Assembly: GCA_026214975.1 (NCBI GenBank)
Contig: JAOBSW010000627.1
Span: forward strand, 110,223 to 174,222
Length of the DNA: 64,000 nt
From: Gentiana macrophylla
Lineage: Eukaryota > Streptophyta > Magnoliopsida > Gentianales > Gentianaceae
Direction of reading: 5' to 3'
The notes under the pieces were generated by a model, which did no database searches, was not told the origin of the DNA, and saw only the letters and a list, made by a program, of their open reading frames with translations. A program made the position numbers and the translations under genes. Shown here one piece after another: positions 1-12,001 of this stretch (the stretch's first letter is position 1; every line of letters starts with the position of its first letter).

Positions 1-1090
1 CTTACGTTTTTACTTTTTTTAAATTATTATTTTTTTCCCTTTGCTATATCGGGCATTCTGCATATATATATATATATATATATATATAGGTTTTAGTTTT
101 TGGGGTTTGATTTTTTCTTTTTTCTTTTCTGTACCTCCCCATGTTTGTTGAATTCCTACTGCATCTGGTCATAGATGATGGATTCAGGCGACTTCACTGA
201 TCCATGCTACATGCTAAGAAGAAAAACTTTGATCCATGTAAGTACACATTTAATTGTTTATAATTCGATTTTTGCATTAATCAAGTGATTTGATTTGCAG
301 AACCATAACACCTACGACTTCTCTCTTGATCGAAGCATTGGTGCCGTTTAAGCAATGAAATCGGGGATTTCATCACCCCGGATTTCATGGTGATCCTGTC
401 GAAGTTCAAAGAAGCTATCCTTTAGTCCAGATTCAATTGGACATGTTCTTTGAAATTCAAACGGTTCATCTTTACCACGCAATCAGCCTTTTCACACCAC
501 TCCTATCCCCGAACGGCTTCGTAAAATGACTCAAACCTCTTGTCTGATTTAATCGAGTCAGACCGAGGGTGTCCACCCTATGAGGTCTCAATTTTTGAGT
601 CAATCCTAGGAACAGTGACTCAATGATGGGCTAATTACATGTTTTGTGGGATATATTAGGTTAAACAGCATGTAATTAACCACCTCAGTATTGATCTTCA
701 GCGTCTTGATCAATCACTGAGTCATAAAATCGATTTTATCAAAGTCTGAACCCTATGTGCTACTTGTAAAGGTTTTGGTTCAGCTTTTGATCCACAAGAC
801 AGCTTAATCTGATTCTATTTTATGAATGTTTTTTATCCATACACAGGGTTTAACAAATCATGGTACGTGTTTATTGTTCTTTTTCGCCTCCGGGTTTTTG
901 TTAATGAATAGTATGTGTTGATGTTTATTGGGTTTTAATCGAACTCATTTCTTTAATCATACTCGTTTCTTTTATACATTATCTCGATCAAAGCTTATCT
1001 ACAAGGTGTACTGCGACTTCTATTGCTTAAAAATTTGTTCGCCGAAGCTTTTTTCTCCTTTTTACCCATGTGCTTTGTTTCATAACTCTT

Positions 1091-1133
<43 letters not shown>

Positions 1134-2353
1134 CAAGATTGATATGTTTATATTTAAGGATATTTTTTAATTAAAGGCTTTATTACCGAAATAATCAATT
1201 AAAAAATTCATCCCATTGTGCATATCAACATGGGCATGAAATGTAACTGGTTTCTTCGTCTCTCTCAATCTCGCGGGTAGACAATGGATGACAGCAGCAA
1301 TATCCTTCCTTGAGCAGCAAATCCAATTGATATAGGTGTTCTTTTGAAATAGCTTCAGAAAAATAGTTTTATCATTGATTTTGGTGCTTTATTTGTTGTC
1401 CTATTATTCAATTCCTGTAATTTTGGATCTTCATTGCTCTATGGTTTCTAATTCAGGAGGAGCTAGATTAACTTGAAACCCTTGGTAATTTAGTCTAACA
1501 GTCTTTACACCTGTTTTGCAGCTCTTAAGTTGCTTTAATATCCCTCATCCGTTGTAAGTTTCTCACAGACTTGCTGGAAGTTTGAGGTACTTTTCAGTTC
1601 TTCTTCTCTCACACATTCATGTAAGTTTTTACACTTTTCTTGCTCTTTAGTTTTATGTTTTTATGATCCTTTAGTCTGTTCAAAGAAGGTTTATATGTTG
1701 TTCAAGGAACTCTATAAAATTGAATGCTTCATTGCTTTTCTGCCTTCAGTCCGAAACCGATATGCGTCTCCTGCTATTATATTTGCATCCTGTTAATTTT
1801 AATTTTTTTTGGAGGATTTATTGATGTGATCATATTGATTGATGTATCAATGAGAGCCGTTTTTATTTTCTTTTTCTAAAAAATGCTTTCCTTTCCATTT
1901 TTTGTGTTCTTTTTCAATAAAAAAAAACTTTTATTTTATTTTATAGTTGTGATGATGAATCTGAAAATCTCTAATTTGTTGGGTTAATCTGCTTTATGTT
2001 ATTCATGTTGGGTTAATCTGCTTTTGTATGTAAACGCCGAACTGTAATCTCCGGTTGAGGCTGCGGCAATATGTTGCTGTTGTCTTGGTACATAGATCCT
2101 TTCAGAAGGAACCAGCACATATTGGTATGGTACATACAAGTCTTTAATTGGTATACATCTCTTTCTCTTCATGACAAGTTTTAATTTTGTTCGAACGATT
2201 CAAATGAAACATGACCGTAGTTCTTTAGTCTTGTAGCATTTACTCATGCTCATTGGTAATTTTCGAGTTGTTTAAAATTATACTTAAAAAGAGAGCACAT
2301 GCTTTGGAACCCTATAGGTAATAATTTGTTGTTTCTTTTGTCCGGTGATCCAG
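1..2353. other. AT-rich intergenic DNA, no recognised gene
   Basis: I see no coding similarity I can defend here; the short open frames are in AT-rich or microsatellite DNA. (TA)n tracts lie at about 62-88 and 1097-1128. Upstream exons of the LysM kinase remnant that begins at 2354 would be expected in this stretch, but I could not recognise any LysM ectodomain coding sequence. Confidence 0.5.
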
Positions 2354-3145
2354 GATGATCATAAGTCCCACGTGCCATTATGGTAGATTATCGGTACTTT
2401 GGCAGTTGGTCTGCTTTTGATCATTATACTCGCATTTATTTTCATCGCATTGCGTTCATCGAAATGTTTCAGCCGGTCTCAACAAGGCCACACAAAAGAT
2501 TCTGACAATACTATAACTCTCATAGTTTTCAAATTCTCTGGAAAACGAGTTTCTGCTGTGCTTCTGGGAGATTTACCTGTTGCAGATTAGGAGACTGGAA
2601 AAGCCGTGATGGAGGATCCAACAACCGTCAAAACAATATGCCTAAAGGTTTTACAATTGTGGTTTAGTTTATTCTTTTCAATTTACCTTCTTTGCTTGGA
2701 CGTTTGCTCCTTTTTTTGTAACTTTATTAAAGTTTTATGATCAGATTATAAGCGTTTCTCATGATCAGAATATCTTTTGGAAATTTAACATGTATCGATA
2801 ACGTTTTTTTCTAGCTTTTTTGCTCGCAGTGCTAGGGACTGACGTGTTTGACATGGAAGAGCCGGTGATCTTCACATATGAAGATATTCTCTCTTCCACC
2901 TAAGGTTTTTCTGAATCAAATCTTCTTTGCCATGGAAAATATGGTTCTGTATATTATGGTCTTCTTCGTGATCAGGTAATCAAATATTCGTCTTTTGTCT
3001 AAAGTGGATGCATATTACAGGAAATGTTTCCTTATTTTTGGTTATGGATCTTTCAGGACCTCGCAATCAAAAGAATGACAGCAACCAAGACTAAAGAATT
3101 TATGGCAGAAATGAAAGTTCTGTGCAAGGTTCACGATACAAATAT
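2354..3145 (+). pseudogene. truncated LysM receptor-like kinase (LYK3-type) pseudogene
   Basis: Three exon-like blocks are visible. Block 2354-2647 encodes a membrane segment (LAVGLLLIIILAFIFIAL) and then, in another frame, a Cys-rich juxtamembrane stretch (TSFCCASGRFTCC, NNMPK). Block 2830-2975 encodes DMEEPVIFTYEDILSST, a stop, then GFSESNLLCHGKYGSVYYG, the start of the kinase N-lobe. Block 3057-3145 encodes LAIKRMTATKTKEFMAEMK and CKVH, including the VAIK lysine. The blocks are separated by GT-AG introns and match the membrane-to-kinase junction of plant LysM receptor kinases. In-frame stops interrupt the membrane segment and the FTYEDI block, the glycine loop starts with Cys instead of Gly, and coding similarity ends at about 3145, so the rest of the kinase is missing. 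Family members sense chitin-type ligands at the plasma membrane; this copy cannot. The subfamily assignment is from memory of the juxtamembrane motif. Confidence 0.85.
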
Positions 3146-6114
3146 AAATAAATAGAAAATAGCAGAATTACTTTCTTTTCTTTTCGTGTGTATTCCTGTT
3201 TATTGGAAAAGGGATTATGTTCCGAGTTTTTTTTATAATTTCCTTTTCCTTTGTGTTGAGCTTTTGGCACCGTTAGAATTATGGTCAATACCTGCCTGGG
3301 TTAGAATCTTGGACTAATTATGGCACCGTTAGAATTATGGCACCGTTACAATTTTGGACTAATGATCCTTTGGGCTGATCAAATATGGATTGCACAGTCT
3401 TTTTTAGGTTTCTGTCTAATTTTGGCTCTCCTGCTTACTATGGTGTGCTTTTGTTTCTTGGCAGCGTCTCTACTGCTTTAATGATGGACACAACAACCTT
3501 CACTAAAGTTCTGCGCTTCATCGACTTGGATGTAAGTTTGGCTTTCATTGCTAGGCTTTAGGTGCTATGTTTTTATTAGTCAGCAAAAAGACTTTGGTTT
3601 TTCTCCATTTGAAATGCTCCGTTTGATCAAGGCTCAATTCTTGGTGTTACCTTCAAAGTTAATCTGGCCCAATCCTAGAGGACTTTGATTTGATATTTAG
3701 TCATGCTATTCTTTCAATTTAGAACCAGTATTCTCATGAGGATATTTGCCAAAAGAACGGGTTATGACAATTTTAGGCCTTTTTTGTCCGCTTCTCTGGA
3801 CCAATTGCGCACTGATAGAGTTATTCTATTGCATTCATGAACAGATATTATCTTCATCCATTCAAGCTCCACCAACGTAAAGTAAGTGGCTTTTATTTTC
3901 ATGGTTTTTTTTATTATAATATTATTGTATTTGATGGGATTTAAGTAGTTCATAATATTTTCTATTTGATGATGTTCAACTCTGTAAATATTGCATTGAT
4001 TAATTATATTGGTTGTTTGGTTTTCCACTTTACGTGGATATTAATATGAATGTTTGGCACAACTTGTAGTTGCCTGGCCGTTGTATTTTTTGTCTTCTTG
4101 GTAAAATGGTATATGAGCTTTTCTCAGCATAGCAGAAACTAAATTTGTCATGAAAAAATTGCATTATCAAGCCATGGCGATGCTTTTTTCTTTATTGGAG
4201 ATTAGAGATATATGCTATACCTGAGCTTCAAAAACGGATCTGGTTATGTTGTACTCCCGTGTCTAATTGAAATTATTTTTAGGATTGTTAGTTAATTATT
4301 GATTATTTTTCTGAATTCTTATTATCTTCTCAAATGCCTTTTTAACCACCATTGATTTCTTCTTCTTCTTCTTGTGTGTACGTGCTTGCTGGAATTACAA
4401 GAAACGTGGGCGGTTCATTTATTTTTGCATGCGTAATGATAGATACATAGGTGATATAATTCTCTTTACATATCTCTGCTACAACAACAACATCTGCTAA
4501 CATCATGACCACAAGGGAAAAGGAAATAACTCCAGTTCTTGAAAAACATGTCTCCATCTTCATAGCTGGTAAGCAAAGACTTAAAAACCGTGGCTTTATT
4601 TTTCAACTTATTGTTTGAACTCTTTAATTTCACCGTGATTGAGTGTCTTGTGATCTATTTACTACTTCTGATTGACATGAAATAGTACCTTGAATGGTTT
4701 TGTCTTATGTTCTTGGTTTCACATACATCCATGTTAGTCAATTTATGTTGGATATTGTTGTGATTCATGCTTACTAATTGGTGTGTTTGGAAACCTGTGA
4801 AACAGTGTTGATCAATGAGTGAAAAAGATGACATTTTTAACAGTAAAGAAATAGTGAATTACTTTATGCTACATACTTTGTGAATGATAGTGTCCACAAA
4901 ATATCAATGCCAATAGAAGCTTGATCATGCCTTTAAATATATACACTTTTTTGGATTATTTATATTGACATAAAAGACTATGCCAATAGGATAAACCAGG
5001 AGAAGTGTGAGTAAGTTTGTACAAAAGTTATTGTGGTCTATCTTTCTGCATGTGCATTTCTTATGCTAAAAAACTAATGGCTTTGTTTAATTGGATATCA
5101 AATTGATTATTATTTTTCCTTTGCTAGCGTACTTTCATATGCGATTGTATCTTGCATCATCTCTTTGCTTCTATACTTTGACTCATTTCACTAAACATGT
5201 TATGTTATATTTAACTTGGATTTGCTCATTTTGGCTTGAACACGAATCGGTTCTTGGCGAAGAATTTGATGTTCGAGTATTGATTGATTCATATCTGTTG
5301 CATTCTCTGTGTTTAGTTTAAATGGTGCTTTTAATTAATTTGTTCCCCTTGGTAATATACACAATGAATTTTCTCAAAAAATAATTATAGAATTGTACAA
5401 ACAGTTATTTTGGCATTCTGTTTCTTTGGAAATTGTAAAATTGGTTAAGAAGCTTCTTTCATTCTTTGACCAATGTAGGGGATGAGGTGCGAACGTTTGT
5501 ACATCAAGATAGGATGATGAAAATGGTAAACAAAGGCGCCTGAAATTTAGGGCACAAAAACCCATATTTGCTGCACATTTATGTACAACAGGGGAGGTTG
5601 GTTTTTCCCCGAATTCAAAGGATAATTTTCTTTGTTGTCATGTTCAGATCTTGTTGTCCCTTTGCCCGGGTTCAGCTACATGCGGTGATCACCATAGTTT
5701 AGGTCTTATTTATATTGTATGCTTTTAACTTTTATACACGTCAATAATACTCAAATACATCGTCTTGTCGGAGATATTTTGTATTAAGGAGAGACTCTTG
5801 GGAATAAAAAGGTTTTTTGCAGATCTTCCTATGTCATCTTGCTAGGCAGTACCAGCTTAATGTTTTGGCTTAGGATACAATACCGGTTAAATGTTTGCCA
5901 TGGTGCTCTATGGCCTTTTCACATGTTAGCACAAATGATGAATTTGCATACTAGAAACACAATATAACGAGAGCCCTGGAATGGGCATTGACTGTGCCTT
6001 GCACGGTCTCTGACACTAGTATTCAAATGTATAAGTAGTAGTTGTTATATAAATTATCGTATTTTTATAAGTTTTTATTAGTTTTGTCTTAGGTTTAATG
6101 CTTAGGATTGTAAA
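3146..6114. other. intergenic DNA, no recognised gene
   Basis: AT-rich sequence without recognisable protein similarity or clear terminal repeats. A short imperfect local duplication containing GGCACCGTTAGAATTATGG lies at about 3266-3350. No kinase C-lobe fragments that would complete the LysM kinase pseudogene were recognised. Confidence 0.45.
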
Positions 6115-6910
6115 TGTTGATTTTTACTATATTTTATAAGCGTTTTATTTATCACTATTATGTTAAAACTAAAAATTACATAACTAAAGACTGTAATATT
6201 AACCTAAAAAAGTCGATAAAATTCAACACAGTTCTTAACTTTTATTGTCAGATTTCTTTCATGATTCGTTTCTTTGTATTCGGTAAGAAAGATAAGATTT
6301 ATCATGGAGCAGTAACCAAAGACTGGATAACGAGGCGAGTTTTGCTTTGGTTGAAGAAGGAATACTTGGAGCCCAAGGCCATCAAAATATCCCACGTAAC
6401 GACAGGTTTTGAGGTCTAAAAGATGTATTTTAAGGATAGAAGAAGCTGCCATAAGCTAACAAGTTCAAACGGATCAATTATGCGAATCGCTTCACAGTAA
6501 AATATCTACGACAGACATTTGACCCAACTTAAAAGCATTTTATGGGGAAGACTTCTTTATGAAAGTTTTAGATCTTCAAATGAGCTTTCCAACGCATTTT
6601 GAATCATGTCAATCGGAGTCTACAACTCAAGTTATGGTCATTTTACCAAACAGCTGTGAAGAATCTTTATAAATCGTCAAACGTCGCAAAAGAGCTTTTA
6701 CCGGCGCAAACCGGGCCTTTAGCGGCGCACGCCGGAAAAATGCAGATTTTTGCCCAATTTGATGCATGTTACTTGCAATGATGATCAATATTCCCTAAAA
6801 TCCTCCCACATGCTATATCTACCTATATATACTCCCCCATTTTCATCTCTTCTTCTGGCCCCTCTTTTCCTCCTTCGTTTTTTTTTTCTTTCCTTCTTTT
6901 TGCATACACT

Positions 6911-6973
<63 letters not shown>

Positions 6974-8229
6974 GCCCCAAAATATATATATAAATCTCTA
7001 TATATATTTTTCTCTACCTCTTTCTTTTTACTTCTTTTATGTTTTGGGCCCATATATATATATATATATATATGTCGATGTATGTATATATATATGCATA
7101 TGTGTATAAATAAATAGAGTAGTATCGTTGTAATGCTTGGATTTATTATCGAGGATTGTTGTCTCGGAAGCCGTTGTTACTTTCACGAGGATTAGGCTCC
7201 AATCAATGATTATAATCGGTAATTTTCTAATGTTATTATGTTTATTATTTCTATCTATTTATATACATATATATATTAGTAGTAGTAATATCTAGCCAAG
7301 ATATGAATCTGAATTAGTTAATCTTTTGGTAAAATGAATGATCGACTACGGTAATCGTGATTAAAACTAATTATAATGAATCTTTTTCTATTTTGCAACG
7401 TATTGATAATATATTTGAATGGCGTAATCAATCATGATGAATACCACATATAACTGGCGATGTCTTGACCGAGAGAAGTCGAGGATATGAGTAAAAATAG
7501 AAAAACCGGAGGGTAAAAATGGCCGCGTCGATTAACGGAATCCTATTTCCTACCGAAGCGATTTGTCCTAGAAAAACAAATCTTATTAACTTTGTACTCG
7601 AGATCTTAATAATGTTAAAATCACGTTTAATTGAAACTACACCGTTTGTGTTAAATCGATCCGCTTGACAACCGGAGCCTCTTGAATAACATCGGCCGTC
7701 TGACGACGAACGGAATAACCTCTTTTATCCGGGATAGATTTGTACTCGGTACTATTCGGACTAACTAAGATTAGCATGGGGCGGTTGTGGACCTTGGGTG
7801 ATGACATTTGATATATGACAATTTCATACGCTCGTGTGAGGAGGAGTTGTTTAGCTTAGAGTACACGGTTCATATATAATTGACCTCCTTGCATCAAGGA
7901 AAGATACATCTCATTTATTTCTACTAAAAGAGATCGTAATTGATAAAGTATTCTTGGCTAGATCTCAAAAATATCTATATATATATATTATATTTACTGT
8001 TTTACTAACATCTAACTCTAACAATCTAACTACTAGCATAATCTAACCCGATAAAATGGTAAAAACTGCGACTTAGATCGAGTTAATAATAGCTTCTTGG
8101 TGTTTAACCCCACTTAAAAGAATTACCATGTTTTCCCTGAGGAATACGACCTGACTCACCAGACTAGAGCTACAATTTGACCCGGTACACTGCCGGTTAG
8201 GATCTGTATAGCCTAGGTAATGTCTGTCA
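6115..8229 (+). mobile_element. Tat-type Ty3/gypsy LTR, plus orientation
   Basis: About 2.1 kb of non-coding DNA starting near TGTTGATTTTTACTATATT and ending TGTCTGTCA, followed six bases later by a primer-binding site. It holds passages typical of long Tat-type LTRs, such as GAGCTTTCCAACGCATTTTG and CTCAAGTTATGGTC (about 6580-6640). Diverged versions of these occur in opposite orientation at about 9961-10030. A (TA)n-(CA)n microsatellite lies at 6913-6972. The left boundary is inferred from the usual TGTTGATTTTT start; I found no target duplication. It is placed as a 5' LTR because a primer-binding site follows it. Confidence 0.65.
6913..6972. repeat. (TA)n-(CA)n microsatellite
   Basis: About 40 bases of TA dinucleotides followed by about 19 bases of CA. 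It explains the artefactual Tyr-Ile and Cys-Val repeat open frames on both strands. Confidence 0.95.
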
Positions 8230-8235
8230 GCTTTC

Positions 8236-8252
8236 TGGCGCCGTTTCCAAGG
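8236..8252 (+). other. retrotransposon primer-binding site (plus element)
   Basis: TGGCGCCGTTTCCAAGG closely matches the TGGCGCCGTTGCCGGGG type of primer-binding site found just after the 5' LTR of many Tat/Athila elements. It follows the LTR end TGTCTGTCA by six bases. It fixes the LTR at 6115-8229 as a 5' LTR on the plus strand. Confidence 0.7.
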
Positions 8253-8267
8253 TTAGGTTTAGGTCTG

Positions 8268-8507
8268 TCAGTGAGTCTCTGATACTTGAGGCGGAGGTGG
8301 AAGAGTATCGAGTTGTTGATCATAGTAACTTGGGGCATTATCCCACGCATTCCCGTATGATGTGGTGTATGGGTTGAACTGATAAAATGGTTGTGTTTGA
8401 TAACCCATAGCACCGTAATTGTAATATCCGAATGGATAAGGATAGAAGCCGTAATTGTAGTATGGATTCATTATCCGCAAAGCAGGAAACAACACGAACA
8501 CAATCAC
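8268..8507 (-). pseudogene. start of a retrotransposon gag-like ORF, truncated
   Basis: A minus-strand open frame begins with ATG at 8507 (MNPYYNYGFYPYPFGYYNYG) and runs about 79 residues, very rich in Tyr, Pro, Asn and Gln. It lies about 145 bases downstream of a minus-strand primer-binding site and LTR, where the first ORF of a Tat-type element should start. After about 80 residues it stops close to the plus-strand primer-binding site, so the rest of gag/pol is missing. I do not recognise a specific domain; gag identity is inferred from position and composition. Confidence 0.45.
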
Positions 8508-8649
8508 GGTATCTAATCACTACCACTACCGAGTGCGTGGTGTGATCACAACAACAACATCCAATAAAACAAACTATACATAAGAAAACAAATAAGAAAA
8601 AATGACATAATCCTAAAAACTCAACTAACTTACAAGATATCAACCCGAT

Positions 8650-8667
8650 TCCCCGCAACGGGCGCGA
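8650..8667 (-). other. retrotransposon primer-binding site (minus element)
   Basis: The plus strand reads TCCCCGCAACGGGCGCGA, a decayed complement of the TGGCGCCGTTGCCGGGGA primer-binding site. The inner end of the minus-strand LTR (reading ATCA on the minus strand, at 8677) lies ten bases away. This gives the 8677-10448 LTR its minus orientation. Confidence 0.6.
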
Positions 8668-8676
8668 GAGAAAACT

Positions 8677-10448
8677 TGATCGGCCTTTTTCGAGTGTCCA
8701 ATCTCACCGGCGATGTACCGGATCAACTGTAGCCTAGAATTGGTGAGTCAAGGTCGTATCCCACAGGGAATCTGGTCGAGTACCAAAGTCGGTCTCGTCC
8801 CTAGTTTAGGTCAACACATCTTTGAACATGGTGATTTGTCAGATCACCGGTTCTAACAACTAAATTTACAAAAGAGAAAAGATTTAAAACTACGAAAAAC
8901 AAGATAGCCGAGCTATGATCCAACCAACTACTCTCTAACCCTAACTCGTTTCCGGAAGTGTTTCGACAAACTCTAATGTTCTCGGCATCGTTGAAGGGTG
9001 TCGTCTCCTGTTTCCGAAAATAGACATCAGATCAATAACTACCCTCTTATGTTAGGTTCAACAGTCCACCTCGTTGTCACTCGAGGGGTGTCGATTCCTA
9101 ATTCCGAGACTAGGCATTAATTCAATAATCTACCCTCCTATGTCAGGTTCAACAGTCCGCTGACCGGATTTAACTGACCCGACACGGTCTACGATCTATG
9201 AGACGCTCATTAACAATGATATAAACCTCACACACGAAACCGAACCGAGCAACTCGATCGGTCCTACTGAGGTGATCCTAGAACCCCTTTTCCGCACCTC
9301 TCGCAAAATACATATGTAAAGAAGCCACGTGTGATACGATTATCGAGTCGCGAGTTCAATAAAGCGTCATTAGGCATAAGTTCTAGAACAAAAACAACAT
9401 CGAGAATCTAACAATCATAACATCAAAACACTTCAATCAACGAGCTAAGGATTCGATTTCGAAGGCTATCACATATCTCGACTATAAAACGGATTAGCTA
9501 CTCATTATAATAAGCAAAATAAAAGAAATCAACAATCAAAATTAACAAAGATCAAGATCAAAAAGCAAGAACAAGAAAGGAAATTGAAATACCAAATATA
9601 TTATGCCGTAGATAAACGAATCTCCAAGCGAAATCCCGTCAATAACGCGTCAAGCTATCACCGAGATCCTCCGGATTACAACGATCTACAACTAATCTAA
9701 GCTAATATACCTCTAAGCTAATCTAATCTAAGAGAGAGATGAAGAAAAACGCAGAAAAAAAACTAAAAAAACGAGTTGGAGATGATGATAGATCGAAATG
9801 AGGGTGTATATATGGTGTTTTTTCAGATCTGGACTCACAGGCGGGCGCCTGTCAAAAAATTCCATGAAGAAAACGGTTCAGCAAGTTTCTAAGCCAAAAA
9901 CCGCATCTTAGGCGCGCGCCTATGGTGACAGGCGGCCGCCTATGGTGACACACCTTCAGAAAAATGGTCATAACTTTGTGTGTAGACCTCCAAATCGAGT
10001 GATTCAAAATCCGTTAGAAAGCTAATGAAATTGTCTACAATCTTCATGAAGATGTCCAGCCCAGAAAGTGCCTCTAAGGTGGATCAAAATGCAGATCAGT
10101 GGAAGGTGTGGTTGTAGTACCAACACGTTTTGATCCGTTTGAACGTTTAAGCTTCGGGCACACGTTTCAATCCTCGTAACTCACAATCCAGCCTTCTCGA
10201 ACACCTAATACCTGTACTTAATCACAACAAATACCACACGCAATCCCTACAGGACACTAGGGTGACCGAGAATATAGTAAATTACACCGAAAAACACCGA
10301 GAATCCCGGACTTTACGTCCTAGGTCCCGAAATGATAACCAAGGTGTAAATACATCAAAATACAACCAAATGTCCCCGGAAACACATAAAATGAGGTATA
10401 AACGGGGTATAATCACATAGTAAATGATAGTCAATTTGACTCTCATCA
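8677..10448 (-). mobile_element. Tat-type Ty3/gypsy LTR, minus orientation
   Basis: About 1.77 kb. On the minus strand it starts TGATGAGAGTCAAATTGAC at 10448 and ends ATCA at 8677 before a primer-binding site. It shares diverged passages with the 6115-8229 LTR but in the opposite orientation, for example AAAATCCGTTAGAAAGCTAA and CATAACTTTGTGTG at about 9967-10025. Its outer end abuts gypsy RT coding sequence at 10449, so it inserted into, or recombined with, that element. Another copy of the family is at 55655-57240. Confidence 0.65.
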
Positions 10449-11180
10449 GCAGCTGGCGCATGTGCGTAGATTTCACGGATTTGAATAAGGCATGCCCCAA
10501 AGATTCTTATCCGTTGCCTAAGATCGACAGGTTAGTTCATTCGACCATCGGTTTTGAGGTATTCGCGTTCCTCGATGCATACAAGGGTACCATCGATTCT
10601 TATGGACGCCGGGATGCGGAGAAGACGCGTTCATTCTGAGTTCGGCACCTTTTGTTATGTTACCATGTCATTCGGACTAAAGAATCTTCTGAGCTACATA
10701 CCAAAGGCGATCAATAAAATTTTTGCGAAGCAGATTGGTAAAAACATGGAAGTCTATGTGGACGATCTACTCGTCAAAAGCCGATCGATGAGGCAATTTT
10801 TGGTAGACGCCAGGGAAGTATTTGGAGTGTTAAGAGATACCGAAATGAAACTTAATCCAAAAAAGTGCACCTTTGGAGTGAGAACAGGCAAATTTCTAGG
10901 GTACATGGTCTCGAGAGACGGGATTCGAGCTAACCCTGACAAGATCGACACGCTAAAGAACATGCCTGCACCTCGAAATATAAAAGAAGTTCAGAGACTC
11001 ACAGTCGGATGGCAAAGATTGAATAGATTCTTGTCTCGGTCACCAAAGCAAGACTACCGTTCTTCAAAATTCTTGAAAGCCAGATCCTTTCCTTTGGGAC
11101 GGCCGAATGTCGAGCGACGCCGAAGAGTTAAAAGCATATCTGTCGAGAACTACCTACTCTCACTTCTCCTCGAGAGGAAA
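10449..11180 (+). pseudogene. gypsy reverse transcriptase, 5'-truncated and frameshifted
   Basis: Begins inside the RT fold at WRMCVDFTDLNKACPKDSYP, continues through the catalytic YVDD (MEVYVDDLLVKS, codons at 10755-10766) and KKCTFGVRTGKFLGYMVS. At least two frame changes are needed: one near 10600, where the DAYKG block changes frame, and one near 11045, where LPFFKILES reads in a third frame. Upstream RT motifs and the protease are missing. It reads into RNase H near 11180 after another frame change. Confidence 0.85.
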
Positions 11181-11182
11181 GG

Positions 11183-12001
11183 TTGTTGGTTTACCTATCG
11201 GTTTGCGAGGAAGCAGTGAGTTCGGTCTTAGTCCGAGAAAGGGATAGGGGCCAGGTGCCTATATATTTTGTAAGTAAAGCTCTGCATGGCCCCGAAACCC
11301 GATACTCGCCAGTTGAGAAACTCGCATTATCGTTGGTACACGCGTCGAGAAAGCTTAGGCCATACTTTCAGGCCCATCCTATAGTGGTAGTTACAGACCA
11401 ACCATTCAAGCAAATTCTGGCGAAGCCCGACACATCTGGTCGACTCGCGAGGTGGGTAATCGAGATGGCCCAATACGACATCGAGTTTGTGCCGCGTACC
11501 GCAATCAAGGCTCAAGCTCTAGCAGACTTCATAGCTGAAGGCATATCAGTACAACTTGAGCAAGAAAAGCAAAGTCAGGAAGAACGATGGATGCTCCATG
11601 CCGATGGGGCCTCGAGCAAAGAAGGAGCAGGCACAGGCCTCCTATTAGTCAGCCCGAAGGGGGAGGAGTTTCCATACGCTCTCCGGTTCGATTTTAAGGC
11701 AACTAACAATGAGGCAGAGTATGAAGCAATTATTACTGGTCTGAAGCTCGCTCTGAAGCTGGGGGTCGAAAATCTCAACGTTTACAGTGACTCACAATTA
11801 GTCGTTAACCATATCAAAGGAGAATACGAGGCTAAGGAAGAGACTATGAAGAAGTATTTGGCAGTAGTTCAAGGTCTCAAGCCGAAATTCAACTCGATTC
11901 AATTCGAACAGGTACCTCGAACTCAGAACAAGAGGGCCGACGCTCTGTCCAAGTTAGCATCGAATTTCGTCTCTAGCAAGAAGGTGTTAGTAAATTGCTA
12001 A
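11183..12001 (+). pseudogene. gypsy RNase H region with second (archaeal-type) RNase H
   Basis: One open frame of about 272 residues. The first third is the ordinary gypsy RNase H (SVLVRERDRGQVPIYFVSKA, ARWVIEMAQYDIEFVP). Then comes a complete second RNase H with the expected acidic sites: HADGAS, NNEAEYEA, YSDSQLVV and KRADALSKLAS. Two RNase H domains in tandem are typical of the Tat lineage. This block is the best preserved part of pol; it is in a different frame from RT and integrase, so no continuous polyprotein can be made. Confidence 0.88.

Noticed and set aside
1..2353. Search for LysM ectodomain exons upstream of the kinase remnant
   Set aside because: No stretch with LysM-type Cys-x-Cys pairs or spacing was found, so I do not extend the pseudogene to the left.
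6750..7109. Tyr/Ile-rich open frames (also at 928, 19411 and 26545)
   Set aside because: They are translations of (TA)n and (CA)n microsatellites.
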